Below are positions 16,778-26,260 of a stretch of 64,000 bases of DNA, piece after piece. Origin of the DNA: CAVSRC01 sp963782045. Its GTDB lineage: Bacteria > Pseudomonadota > Alphaproteobacteria > Rhizobiales > Kaistiaceae. The stretch covers positions 1-64,000 of the forward strand of contig CAWAIR010000016.1 in the NCBI GenBank assembly GCA_963782045.1, given 5' to 3'. The position numbers were made by a program, and so were the translations under genes. The first letter of the stretch is position 1; every line of letters begins with the position of its first letter. The notes beneath the pieces are model-generated. The model saw only the letters and a list, made by a program, of their open reading frames with translations, searched no databases and was not told where the DNA came from.

Positions 16778-19160
16778 ATGTCCGTCGCTGAAATTCTCGA
16801 CACAATGGACTACGGGCCGGCGCCCGAGAGCGACACGGAGGCACGCGACTGGATCGCCAAGCACGGCGAGGGCGCGAAGCTGTTCATCAACGGCGCCTGG
16901 GTGGCGCCTGAATTCGGGCGAGTGGCTGGAGACCAGCGATCCCTCGACCAATTCGGTCATCATGCGGATCGCGTGCGGCAACGAGCAGGACGTCGACGCG
17001 GCGGTCAAGGCGGCGCGCAAAGCGCAGGGGCCCTGGTCGCGGCTGCCGGGCCACGAGCGGGCGAAGTACCTCTATGCCATCGCCCGGCTGGTCCAGCGCC
17101 ACAGCAGGCTGTTCGCGGTGGTCGAGGCGATCGACAACGGCAAGCCGATCCGCGAGACGCGCGACATCGACATTCCCCTGGTCGCCCGGCACTTCTATCA
17201 CCATGCCGGCTGGGCCGAGCTGATGGATAGCGAACTCCGCGACCGCATGGCGGTGGGCGTCTGCGGCCAGATCATCCCGTGGAACTTCCCGCTGCTGATG
17301 GCCGCCTGGAAGATCGCCCCGGCGATTTCGCTCGGCAACACCAGCGTGCTCAAGCCGGCGAAATTCACCTCGCTGTCGGCGCTGCTGTTCGCCGAGATCT
17401 GCGAGATGGCGGGGCTGCCCAAGGGCGTGGTCAATGTGGTCACCGGCGACGGCGCCACCGGCGAGCTGCTGGTCAAGCATCCCGACATCGACAAGATCGC
17501 CTTCACCGGCTCGACCGAGGTCGGCCGCAGGATCCGAGAACTGACCGCCGGCTCCGGCAAGTCGCTGACCCTGGAGCTCGGCGGCAAGTCGCCGTTCATC
17601 GTCTTCGACGATGCCGATCTCGATTCGGCGGTGGAGGGCGTGGTCGACGCCATCTGGTTCAACCAGGGCCAGGTGTGCTGCGCCGGCTCGCGCCTGCTGG
17701 TGCAGGAGGGCATCCATGACGCCTTCGTCGCCAAGGTGAAGGCGCGGCTGGAGACGCTGCGCGTCGGGCCGCCGCTCGACAAGGCGATCGACGTCGGCGC
17801 CATCATCTCGCCGGCACAGCTCGAGCGCATCCGCGGGCTGGTCGAGCAGGGTGTCAAGGAAGGGGCGCAGGTCTTCCAGGGGAGCGCGCCGCTGCCGGCC
17901 ACCGGCTGCTATTTCCCGCCCACCCTGATGACCAATGTCGAGCCGGCCTCGACGGTGGCGCGGGTCGAGATCTTCGGACCGGTGGTGGTCGAGATGACCT
18001 TCCGCACGCCGGATGAGGCCGTGCAGCTTGCCAACAACACCGAATACGGACTGGCCGCCAGCGTCTGGTCGGAATCGATCAACCTGGCGCTCGATATCGC
18101 CCCCAAGCTCAAATGCGGCGTGGTGTGGGTGAACTCGACCAATCTGTTCGACGCCTCCGCCGGATTCGGCGGCTACAAGGAATCGGGCTACGGCCGCGAG
18201 GGCGGCCGCGAGGGCGTTGCCGCCTACACCAAGCCGCGCTGGCTGAAATCGGCGCGGCGTCTGGCTGAAGCCCCGCCGGTCAGGCCCGAGATGGGGCTGG
18301 AGCTGGTCGGCGGCGGCATCGACCGCACCGCCAAGATGTACATCGGCGGCAAGCAGGTGCGACCCGACGGCGGCTATTCGCGCGGCGTCGCCTCGCCGGC
18401 CGGCAAACTCGTTGGCGAGGTCGGCGAGGGCAACCGCAAGGATATTCGCGACGCGGTCGAGGCGGCGCGCAAGATCGCGCCCAAATGGGCGGCGACGTCG
18501 GAGCACAATCGCGCGCAGATCCTCTACTACATCGCCGAGAATCTGGACGCGCGGGCGGCCGAGTTCGCCGACCGGCTGCGGCTCCTGCGCGGGGTGAAAA
18601 GCGCCAAGACGCGGCTCGAAGTCGACGCCGCCGTCCACCGCCTGTTCCAGTGGGGCGCCTGGGCGGACAAGTACGAGGGCGCGGTCCATCGCCCGCCTTT
18701 CCGCGGGCTGGCACTGGCCATGAACGAGCCGCTGGGGGTGGTCGGCATCGCCTGTCCGGAGGAGCCTGGGCTGCTGGCCTTCGTCTCGCTGATGGGCGCG
18801 GCGGTCGCCGCCGGCAATGCCGTGGTCATGCTGCCGTCGGAAGCGCAGGCGCTGATCGCCACCGACCTCTACCAGGTGTTCGACACCTCCGACGTGCCGG
18901 GCGGCGTCGTCAACATCGTCACCGGCGACAAGCGGGCGATGGCGCTGGAGCTTGCCAAGCACGATGCGGTCGATGCGCTGTGGTATTTCGGCAATCAGGA
19001 GGGCGCGGCGGCGCTGGAGAAGGCCTCGGCCGGCAATCTCAAGCAGACCTGGTGCGAGACGGTGAAACGCGACTGGGACGATGCCGCCACCGGCGGTGGC
19101 CGCGAGCTGCTGGCGCACGCCACCCAGGTCAAGAACATCTGGATCCCCTACGGGGAATAA
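16778..19160 (+). pseudogene. ALDH16-type two-domain aldehyde dehydrogenase, frameshifted
   Basis: About 794 residues across two frames. The start at 16778 (MSVAEILDTMDYGP) follows GGAGGA. It runs to INGAWVAPE, then the frame is lost; the continuation in another frame reads GEWLETSDPSTNSVIMRIACG. One extra T in GAATTC (16913-16914) explains the break, since removing it gives a continuous APESGEWLE. The first ALDH domain keeps the catalytic Glu region LELGGKSPF and the Cys pair in GQVCCAGSR. The second, about 300-residue domain from IGGKQV to IPYGE lacks such a cysteine, as in ALDH16 proteins whose second domain is non-catalytic. If real, the frameshift removes the main product; a GTG/ATG restart near 16962 could still give most of domain one. 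Confidence 0.88.
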
Positions 19161-19179
19161 GCCGCTCGGGCGCCGGTAG

Positions 19180-19208
19180 CCCGGATGGGAGCGTCAGCGT
19201 TATCCGGG
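19180..19208. repeat. REP-like intergenic inverted repeat
   Basis: CCCGGAT (19180-19186) and ATCCGGG (19202-19208) flank a 15-base GC-rich loop, preceded by GTAG. This layout (TAGCCCGGATG...ATCCGGG) resembles dispersed palindromic repeats seen between genes in many proteobacteria. It lies between converging genes, where it may also help end transcription. Confidence 0.5.
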
Positions 19209-19263
19209 ACCGCGGACGTCCCCGAATTCCGCCGCGCTGCCTACGGGCTGCGCTCGGTGCTTC

Positions 19264-20847
19264 TTAGTCGGCCATCACCATGGCCGGGGCTTCTGCCTCC
19301 TGCTTGCGGGCACCGCCGGGCGCCGGACCGAGCTTCTTGTAGCGCAGCAGGAGCAGCAGCGGCAGGGCGGTCAGAGTGATCAGGAACATCGCCTTGAAGT
19401 CGTCGAGATAGGCGATCATCAGCGCCTGCTGCGTCACCAGGCCGTCGAGCTGCGCCGCAGTCTGGGCGCCGGCCTGGGTGGCCAGCAGCGCCGGGTTGAT
19501 GCCAAGCGCCGAGAGGTTCTGGTTGAACGGGTTGATGGCGGCGACGAGGTCGGCGTGGTTGACCTGCATGTTGCTGGTGAGCAGCGCCGCCATGATCGAG
19601 ATGCCGATCGACGAGCCGATGTTGCGGATGAGGTTGAACAGGCCGGAAGCCTCGGTGCGCAGTTGCGGGTCGAGCGTCTGGAAGGCGACCGTGGACAGCG
19701 GCACGAAGACGAAACCGAGACCAAAGCCCTGGGTGACGCCGGAGACGACCAACGGCCAATAGTCCATGCCGAGGTCGAAGGCGGTCATCTGGTAGAGCGA
19801 GAAGGCGGTCATCGACAGGCCGAAGCCGACCAGCAGGCGCGGGTCGACCTTGTTGACCAGGCGGCCGACTACCATCATCGCCGCCATGGTGCCGAGGCCG
19901 CGCGGGGCCAGCACCAGGCCGACGGTGATGATCGGGTAGCCCATCAGGTTCTGCAGCATCGGCGGCAGCAGCGCCATGGTGGCGAGCAGCACCACGCCGA
20001 CGACGAAGATCAGGATCAGGGCCGAGGTGAAGTTGCGGTCGACGAACAGGCGCCGGTCGAGAAACGGCTCGCGGTGGGTGATGGTGTGGACCAGGAACAT
20101 CCAGGCCGCGGCGAGGCTGACGCCGGCTTCGAACAGGATCTCAGGCGAGTTGAACCAGTCCAGCTCGGAGCCGCGGTCGAGCATGATCTGCAAGGCGCCG
20201 ACGGCTATGGCCAGGAAGCCGAAGCCGAGAAAATCGAACTTGCGGAAGCGGCGGATGGTGTCGGGCATGAACAGGATCACGCCGGTGAGGGCGGCGATCC
20301 CGACCGGGACGTTGATGTAGAACACCCAGCGCCAGTTGAAATTGTCGGTGAGGTAGGCGCCGATGACCGGGCCGATGATCGGCGCGATCATGATGCCCAT
20401 GCCCCACACCGCCATCGCCTGGCCGTAGCGTTCGCGTGGGTTGATGTCGAGGATGACCGACTGCGACAGCGGCGCCAGGGCCGCGCCGAAGGCGCCCTGC
20501 ATGATGCGGAAGAGCACCATCTCATCGAGGCTGAGCGAGGTGCCGCACAGCGCCGAGGACAGCACGAAGCCGGCGACGCAGATGGCGAACAGCCGCTTGC
20601 GGCCGATATTGTCCGACAGCCAGCCGGTGATCGGCGTGGCGATCGCCTGGGCGACGATGTAGGAGGTCAGCACCCAGGTGACCGTCTCCTGATCGGCGCC
20701 GAGGCTCGCCTGCATGTGGGGCAGGGCGACGTTGGCGATCGTCATGTCGAGGATCACCATGATCATCGAGGCCATCACCGAGACGGTGATCAGGCCGCGG
20801 TGCTTGACCTCGAGGAATGGCTGGCCTTGTGCGTCGGTGCCGCTCAT
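19264..20847 (-). CDS. emrB: EmrB/QacA-type MFS multidrug exporter (DHA2)
   Basis: 527 residues with about 14 hydrophobic segments. DHA2 marks: LDMTIANVALPHMQ in helix 1, WVLTSYIVAQAIATPITGWLSD with GRKR (motif A), RIMQGAFGAALAPLSQ, and the antiporter motif GPVIGAYL in helix 5. With the HlyD-family protein encoded just upstream it would form a drug/H+ antiporter reaching the outer membrane channel. The gene starts 24 bases after emrA. Third gene of marR-emrA-emrB. Substrates are not predictable. Confidence 0.92.
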   Translation of the reverse strand: MSGTDAQGQPFLEVKHRGLITVSVMASMIMVILDMTIANVALPHMQASLGADQETVTWVLTSYIVAQAIATPITGWLSDNIGRKRLFAICVAGFVLSSALCGTSLSLDEMVLFRIMQGAFGAALAPLSQSVILDINPRERYGQAMAVWGMGIMIAPIIGPVIGAYLTDNFNWRWVFYINVPVGIAALTGVILFMPDTIRRFRKFDFLGFGFLAIAVGALQIMLDRGSELDWFNSPEILFEAGVSLAAAWMFLVHTITHREPFLDRRLFVDRNFTSALILIFVVGVVLLATMALLPPMLQNLMGYPIITVGLVLAPRGLGTMAAMMVVGRLVNKVDPRLLVGFGLSMTAFSLYQMTAFDLGMDYWPLVVSGVTQGFGLGFVFVPLSTVAFQTLDPQLRTEASGLFNLIRNIGSSIGISIMAALLTSNMQVNHADLVAAINPFNQNLSALGINPALLATQAGAQTAAQLDGLVTQQALMIAYLDDFKAMFLITLTALPLLLLLRYKKLGPAPGGARKQEAEAPAMVMAD

Positions 20848-20871
20848 TGCGTCTTGCTCTGCTAAGGGATG

Positions 20872-21984
20872 CTACTTCGCGGCCGTCTTGGTCGGGGTGC
20901 TCCCAATGTCGACCGAGACATAGGCGCTTAGGCCCGTGCGCAGCGGCACGCCCGGGTCGGGATTGTCGAAGCGGATGCGCACCGGCACGCGCTGGACGAC
21001 CTTGACCCAGTTGCCGGTGGCGTTCTGCGCCGGCAGCAGCGAGAACTCCGCACCGGTGCCGGCGCCGACGCTGGCGACCTCGCCGTCGAAGGTGTGGCCG
21101 GGATAGGCATCGATCTCGACCGTCGCCTTCTGGCCGGCGTGCATGTTGGTAAGCTCGGTCTCCTTGAAGTTCGCCTCGATCCAGGTGGAGCCGGTCTCGA
21201 CCAGGCTGGCTACCGCCACCGACGGCGAGACGTACTGGCCGACGAGCAGGCGGTCGGCCTGGGCGACGGTGCCGGCGGCCGGGGCATAGACCTGGGTATT
21301 CTTGAGATCGAGCGCTGCCTGGTCGCGCTTGGCCATCGCCGCCAGCACCAGCGGGTGCTTGTCGGTGGTGATGGTCGGATCGCCGCCGAGCGCGGCGCGG
21401 GCCGCGGCGACGTCCTGCTCGGTCCGGTTCAGCGTCTGTTGGGCGGAGCGCAGGTCGTTCTGCGCCGTGTCAAAGGCCGCCTGCGAGGCGACGCCGGACT
21501 TGAGCAGGCCCTGCTGGCGGTCGAAGGCCTTCTGCTTGTAGTTGGCGTCATCCTGCGCCGACTGGTTGGCGGCGACTGCCTGCTGATAGGCGGCGCGCAT
21601 CTGCTCGACCTGGAGCCGGGCGGTGGCGAGCGCCGCATTGGCGCCGTCGAGCGCGATGCGGAAGGGCTGCGGATCGATACGGAACAGGAGATCGCCGGCC
21701 GCGACCTGCTCGTTCTCCTTGGCGTCGACCTCGACGATGCGCCCGGACACGTCCGGATAGATCGTCACCCGGTTCTGCTGGACATAGGCGTTGTCGGTCG
21801 ACATGTAGCGCCCGCCGGACAGCCAGAAATAGCCGCCGATCAGGATCAGCACGACCGGAACCGCGGCCATGATCAGATAGCGGCGGATGTTGCGGCGCGG
21901 TTTGGCGCGTGGTGCGGCCGGAGCGGCAGCCGGCGCGGCCGGCTTGTGCTCGGGAACGTTCGGATTTCCCCCATCGGCACTCAT
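20872..21984 (-). CDS. emrA: HlyD/EmrA-family periplasmic adaptor
   Basis: 370 residues. A Pro/Ala-rich cytoplasmic N terminus, one membrane helix (about residues 35-53; YLIMAAVPVVLILIGGYFWLS), then the adaptor fold: lipoyl half-motif NRVTIYPDVSGRIVEVDAKENEQVAAGD, a long alpha-hairpin (about 90-185), the second lipoyl half APAAGTVAQADRLLVGQYV, and a barrel domain with WIEANFKETEL. It bridges EmrB and a TolC-type channel. Its ATG overlaps the marR stop by 4 bases. Confidence 0.92.
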   Translation of the reverse strand: MSADGGNPNVPEHKPAAPAAAPAAPRAKPRRNIRRYLIMAAVPVVLILIGGYFWLSGGRYMSTDNAYVQQNRVTIYPDVSGRIVEVDAKENEQVAAGDLLFRIDPQPFRIALDGANAALATARLQVEQMRAAYQQAVAANQSAQDDANYKQKAFDRQQGLLKSGVASQAAFDTAQNDLRSAQQTLNRTEQDVAAARAALGGDPTITTDKHPLVLAAMAKRDQAALDLKNTQVYAPAAGTVAQADRLLVGQYVSPSVAVASLVETGSTWIEANFKETELTNMHAGQKATVEIDAYPGHTFDGEVASVGAGTGAEFSLLPAQNATGNWVKVVQRVPVRIRFDNPDPGVPLRTGLSAYVSVDIGSTPTKTAAK

Positions 21985-22514
21985 GAGGTGATGCTTTCTT
22001 TGTCTCGGGGTTGGCTGGTGTGCGCGGCCGGTCGGGATTCACGGCCGTCCGGCTGGTTGACAGCATGGACGAGGTTGGCGCGGATCCGTGTCAGCACGCC
22101 GACAACCTCCTCCACTTCCTGTTCGCTGATGCCGGTCAGCACGTTGTCGTAACAGGAGGTAGCGACGCTCCTGAACTTGTCCACAAGCGGGCGGGCGGCC
22201 TCGGTCAGGTAGAGGCGCTTCACCCGCCGATCGGCCGGGTCGGGGCGCCGCTCGATCATGCCGGCCGCTTCCATGCGGTCGATCTGGCGGCTGAGCGTGA
22301 TCGGCTCCATATCCATCATCTCGGCGAGGGTGGCCTGGTGCAGCGGCTCCTCGCCGTGCATTTCGGCCCGCGAGACGGCGGCGAGGACGCGCCATTGGGC
22401 ACTGGTCAGGCCGACGGCCTGCGCCTGATGGTCGATGCGGCGGCGCAGGAGACGACTGACATCATGGACCAAGAGGCCGATGCCCTTGGCCGGGTGGAGA
22501 TAGGTGTTTTGCAT
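21981..22514 (-). CDS. MarR-family regulator of the emrAB operon
   Basis: 177 residues. Winged-helix core: LTSAQWRVLAAVSRAE, TLAEMMDMEPITLSRQIDRMEAAGMIERRPDPADRRVKRLYLTE, typical of MarR proteins that sense phenolic or drug-like ligands. The gene is first in the operon and overlaps emrA by 4 bases (ATGA), so it is almost surely the local repressor. The ATG at 22514 gives the usual family N terminus; a longer frame to 22568 is open but runs through the promoter-like AT-rich stretch. Confidence 0.9.
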   Translation of the reverse strand: MQNTYLHPAKGIGLLVHDVSRLLRRRIDHQAQAVGLTSAQWRVLAAVSRAEMHGEEPLHQATLAEMMDMEPITLSRQIDRMEAAGMIERRPDPADRRVKRLYLTEAARPLVDKFRSVATSCYDNVLTGISEQEVEEVVGVLTRIRANLVHAVNQPDGRESRPAAHTSQPRDKESITS

Positions 22515-22522
22515 CGCGTCGA

Positions 22523-22556
22523 TATAATAAGCGGCCTTATAATATGCAAGCTTGCA
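22523..22556 (-). promoter_or_regulatory. Candidate promoter/operator of marR-emrAB
   Basis: Just upstream of marR is an AT-rich stretch with ATAAG (22527-22531) and CTTAT (22536-22540) as inverted arms, then the perfect 12-bp palindrome TGCAAGCTTGCA at 22545-22556. The AT-rich arms could be part of the -10/-35 region and the palindrome an autoregulatory MarR site. The opposite side of this 300-bp gap holds the ileS start. Confidence 0.45.
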
Positions 22557-22822
22557 AATTGGTAACATCAGCCATGCGTAAGCGGCTGAACTAACGAGAG
22601 GTTAGCGGCTCCGGTGCGATTCCCCGGGCCGAGGTCTGCGCGAGGCGCGTGACTGAGCGGGGGCGACGGTTCGGCGCATAGCGCGGCCGAAAGCCATTCC
22701 GTCCGGCGTCGGCCGCCGTCCGGCGTGGCGAACGGGGTAGCGGAACGGCGGCAAAGAGGCTATCGACTGGCCGGTTTCCCAAGGGCTCGCGGACAGGCGT
22801 GGGCCATACCATCTAGACGCCC

Positions 22823-25800
22823 ATGAACGACACGAGCCCCCCGGCCACCGCCAAGACCGTCTACCCGTCCGCCAACTCCTCGCCGAGCTTCCCCCGCATC
22901 GAGGAAGAGATCGGCGCGGCGTGGGAGGCGGAGAAGACCTTCCAGCGGTCGATCGAGCGCCGGCGCGAAGCCGGCGCGCCCGAATTCGTCTTCTACGACG
23001 GCCCACCCTTTGCCAACGGCCTGCCGCACTACGGGCACATCGTCACCGGCTTCGTGAAGGACATGGTGCCGCGCTACCAGACCATGCGCGGCAAGATGGT
23101 GGAACGCCGCTTTGGCTGGGACTGCCACGGCCTGCCGGCGGAGCTCCATTCGGAGAAGGAGCTCAACCTCAACGGCCGGCAGGACATCCTGAAATACGGC
23201 CTGGCGCGCTTCAACGAGCACTGCCGCACGTCGATCATGCAGTTCCGCAGCGACTGGGAGTACTACGTCAACCGCTCGGCGCGCTGGGTCGATTTCGACA
23301 ACGACTACCGCACCATGGACCTCTCCTACATGGAGAGCACGATCTGGGCCTTCAAACAGCTCTGGGACAAGGGGCTGGTCTACGAGGGCTACCGCGTCGT
23401 GCCCTATTCGTGGGCGGCGCAGACGCCGCTGTCGCAGTCCGAGACACGGCTCGACGATTCCTACCGCGCCCGCCAGGACCCGGCGCTGACCGTCGGCTTC
23501 CTGCTTGACGGCGACACCAATACGCGGCTGCTCGCCTGGACGACGACGCCGTGGACGCTGCCCTCCAATGTCGGTCTGGCGGTGGCGCCGGACGCCGATT
23601 ACGCCGTGATGGAGAAGGACGGGGCGCGCCTGATCCTGGCGGAGAGCTCGGTCGAGCATTACGCGCCGGAACTGGAGGGCTACCGCGCCATCGGCACGCT
23701 CAAGGGCGCCGAACTGGTCGGGCGTAGCTATCAGCCGCTCTTTCCCTTCTTCGCCGGCGAAAAGGCCAAGGGCGGCTTCCGCGTCATTGCCGGCGATTTC
23801 ATCGAAATGGGCGAGGGCACCGGCGTCGTCCACATCGCGCCGGCCTTCGGCGAGGACGACCTCAACGTCGGCCAGAAGGAAGGCCTGCCGGTGGTCGATC
23901 CGGTGGATCTCGCCGGCAACTTCACCGGCGAGGTGCCGCCCTATGCGGGCTTGAACGTCTTCGAGGCCAACAAGCCGATCATCCGCGACCTCAAGGAAGC
24001 GGGGGTGGTCTTCCGTCACGAGACCTACGACCACAACTATCCGCATTGCTGGCGCACCGACCAGCCTCTGATCTACAAGGCGATGCCCTCCTGGTACGTC
24101 GCGGTGACCAAGTTCCGCGACCGCATGGTGGAGCTCAACAAGGGCATCACCTGGATGCCGGCGCATGTGCGCGACGGCATCTTCGGCAACTGGCTGGCCA
24201 ATGCGCACGACTGGAACATCAGCCGCAACCGCTTCTGGGGCGCGCCGATCCCGGTGTGGAAGTCGGACGATCCAAACTATCCGCGCACCGACGTCTACGG
24301 CTCGCTGGAGGAGCTGGAACGCGATTTCGGCGTTCGCCCGAAGGACCTGCACCGGCCCTACATCGACGAGCTGACCCGTCCGAATCCGGACGATCCGACG
24401 GGCCGGTCGACCATGCGCCGCGTCGGCGACGTGCTCGACTGCTGGTTCGAATCGGGCTCGATGCCCTTCTGCCAGGTGCACTATCCCTTCGAGAACAAGG
24501 AATGGTTCGACAGCCATTTTCCCGGCGATTTCATCGTCGAATATGTCGGCCAGACGCGCGGCTGGTTCTACACGCTGATGGTGATGTCGACGGCGCTGTT
24601 TGATTGCGCCCCGTTCCGCTCGGCGATCGGCCACGGCATCGTGCTCGACGAGACCAAGCAGAAGCTGTCGAAGCGGCTGAAGAACTATCCCGATCCGGTC
24701 GAGGTGTTCAACACCTACGGCGCCGACGCGCTTCGCTGGTACATGATGTCGTCGCCGCTGATGGCGGGTGGCGACCTCGCCATGCCCAAGGACGGCAAGG
24801 CGATCGGCGAGGCGGTACGCGCCGTCATGCTGCCGATCTGGAATGCCTATTCGTTCTTCACCCTCTACGCCAACATCGACGGCATCAAGGGCAAGCTGAT
24901 CGAGACGAAGGTCGAGGACGACCTCGACGCGTATATTCTTGCCAAGACAGCTGGATTGGTGCGCGCCGTCGAGCAGGCAATGGACCGGCTCGATCTCGCC
25001 GGCGGCTGCAATGCATTGCCGCCCTTCATCGAGGCGCTCAACAACTGGTACATCCGCCGGTCGCGCGAGCGCTTTTGGAAGAGCGACAAGGACGCCGACA
25101 AGATTGCGGCCTATGACACGCTCTACACGGTGCTGGTGACGCTGATGCGCACCATGGCGCCGTTCCTGCCCTATCTCACCGACCACATCCACCGGGCACT
25201 CTGCGACGGCGCCAGCGTGCACCTGCAGGACTGGCCGGACGCGAAGGCGCTGTCTCAGACGTTGCCAACGATTCGTGCATTCAGCCCTCTGAAATCGGGG
25301 CCTGCCTCGATTAGTGGCGCCGCTAGCACTGGGCCAGAAGACTTGGATACCGAATCCGAGTCAGAAAGCTTCGATCCCACAGCAATGGATCTAGTGAGGC
25401 AAGTCGTTTCGGCGGCTGCGTCAGTACGGAAGGCCCACAACCTGCGCAATCGTCTCCCCCTACGGACTTTGACGATTGCGCATCCGAAGAACTTCATCCT
25501 TGAGCCATTTCGCGAGTTGATTGCCGAAGAAGTGAACGTGAAATCAGTCGCCTTTGCCGACGAACCGTCTCAGTTCGGCGCCGAGGTTCTGGTGGTCAAC
25601 CCGCGCATTGTCGGCAAGCGTGTTGGCTCAGCCATGAAAGAAATTCTCGCTGCTGCGAAAGATGGGAAGTGGCAGCGTTTGGATGATGGTCGGGTTGGAG
25701 TGGTCTATCGCGGCGGCATATACGCGCGACTGCCCGATACCACGGCGCCCGAAGGCGCCATGACTCCGACCGCTGTTGAGGCTCTTGCCCCGGATGAGTT

Positions 25801-26158
25801 TGATGTCCGCTTCCAGCCCAGGGAAGGCATCGCCGCGGCACCCTTCGATGGCAATGCCGGCGTGGTGGCGCTCGACACCGACGTGACGCCCGAACTGGAG
25901 CGCGAGGGCCTGGCGCGCGATTTCATCCGCCTGGTGCAGGTGGCGCGGAAGGATGCCGGCTTCAACGTCGCCGACCGCATCGCCATCGCGGTGAAGGCGG
26001 GGCCGGTGGCGGCCGCCGCCCTCGACGCCCACCGCGATACGGTGACCAGCGAGACGCTCGCCGTCTCCCTCGACCTCGCCGATCAGCCGGCCGGCACGGT
26101 GTCGGAAGGCAAGCTCGGCGACGAGGCGATCGCCATCGGGGTGCGCGTGGCCGGCTGA
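22823..26158 (+). CDS. ileS: Isoleucyl-tRNA synthetase, type-2-like
   Basis: 1111 residues, longer than the about 940-residue type 1 enzyme and in the range of eukaryote-like type 2 synthetases. Charges tRNA-Ile. The HIGH motif reads HYGH (residues 69-72, in PPFANGLPHYGH) and the KMSKS motif reads KLSKR (614-618). The editing domain is between, with WTTTPWTLPSN. The anticodon-binding half follows. Within it, residues about 811-953 are encoded by DNA of clearly lower GC with unlike codon use and contain an extra Ser/Glu-rich segment (DTESESES). The C-terminal about 150 residues return to normal composition. Type 2 enzymes often resist mupirocin; that is inference here. Confidence 0.93.
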   Translation: MNDTSPPATAKTVYPSANSSPSFPRIEEEIGAAWEAEKTFQRSIERRREAGAPEFVFYDGPPFANGLPHYGHIVTGFVKDMVPRYQTMRGKMVERRFGWDCHGLPAELHSEKELNLNGRQDILKYGLARFNEHCRTSIMQFRSDWEYYVNRSARWVDFDNDYRTMDLSYMESTIWAFKQLWDKGLVYEGYRVVPYSWAAQTPLSQSETRLDDSYRARQDPALTVGFLLDGDTNTRLLAWTTTPWTLPSNVGLAVAPDADYAVMEKDGARLILAESSVEHYAPELEGYRAIGTLKGAELVGRSYQPLFPFFAGEKAKGGFRVIAGDFIEMGEGTGVVHIAPAFGEDDLNVGQKEGLPVVDPVDLAGNFTGEVPPYAGLNVFEANKPIIRDLKEAGVVFRHETYDHNYPHCWRTDQPLIYKAMPSWYVAVTKFRDRMVELNKGITWMPAHVRDGIFGNWLANAHDWNISRNRFWGAPIPVWKSDDPNYPRTDVYGSLEELERDFGVRPKDLHRPYIDELTRPNPDDPTGRSTMRRVGDVLDCWFESGSMPFCQVHYPFENKEWFDSHFPGDFIVEYVGQTRGWFYTLMVMSTALFDCAPFRSAIGHGIVLDETKQKLSKRLKNYPDPVEVFNTYGADALRWYMMSSPLMAGGDLAMPKDGKAIGEAVRAVMLPIWNAYSFFTLYANIDGIKGKLIETKVEDDLDAYILAKTAGLVRAVEQAMDRLDLAGGCNALPPFIEALNNWYIRRSRERFWKSDKDADKIAAYDTLYTVLVTLMRTMAPFLPYLTDHIHRALCDGASVHLQDWPDAKALSQTLPTIRAFSPLKSGPASISGAASTGPEDLDTESESESFDPTAMDLVRQVVSAAASVRKAHNLRNRLPLRTLTIAHPKNFILEPFRELIAEEVNVKSVAFADEPSQFGAEVLVVNPRIVGKRVGSAMKEILAAAKDGKWQRLDDGRVGVVYRGGIYARLPDTTAPEGAMTPTAVEALAPDEFDVRFQPREGIAAAPFDGNAGVVALDTDVTPELEREGLARDFIRLVQVARKDAGFNVADRIAIAVKAGPVAAAALDAHRDTVTSETLAVSLDLADQPAGTVSEGKLGDEAIAIGVRVAG
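25253..25740 (+). other. Low-GC tract inside ileS
   Basis: By hand count, 25261-25680 is about 56% G+C (234 of 420), while the 60-base rows just before (25201-25260) and after (25861-25920) are about 72% and 75%. Codons such as TTA-, CGT- and GAA/AAA-rich choices replace the usual GC-ending ones. The tract is in frame throughout and encodes the anticodon-domain motif VRKAHNLRNRLPL, so it is coding, but looks to have a different origin from the rest of the gene. Confidence 0.75.
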
Positions 26159-26260
26159 GGCGCGAGTTGCAGTTCATATTCGGCAGTGGCGGCATGCTCC
26201 GCTCCCTTTCGTCCTAAGCCTCTCAGCGGCCAAAGGCGCCTGCGAAGCCAAGGCTGAAAG

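Noticed and set aside
22760..25222. An 820-codon open frame antisense to ileS
   Set aside because: The plus strand encodes a clear isoleucyl-tRNA synthetase; the antisense translation has no domain and no ribosome site.
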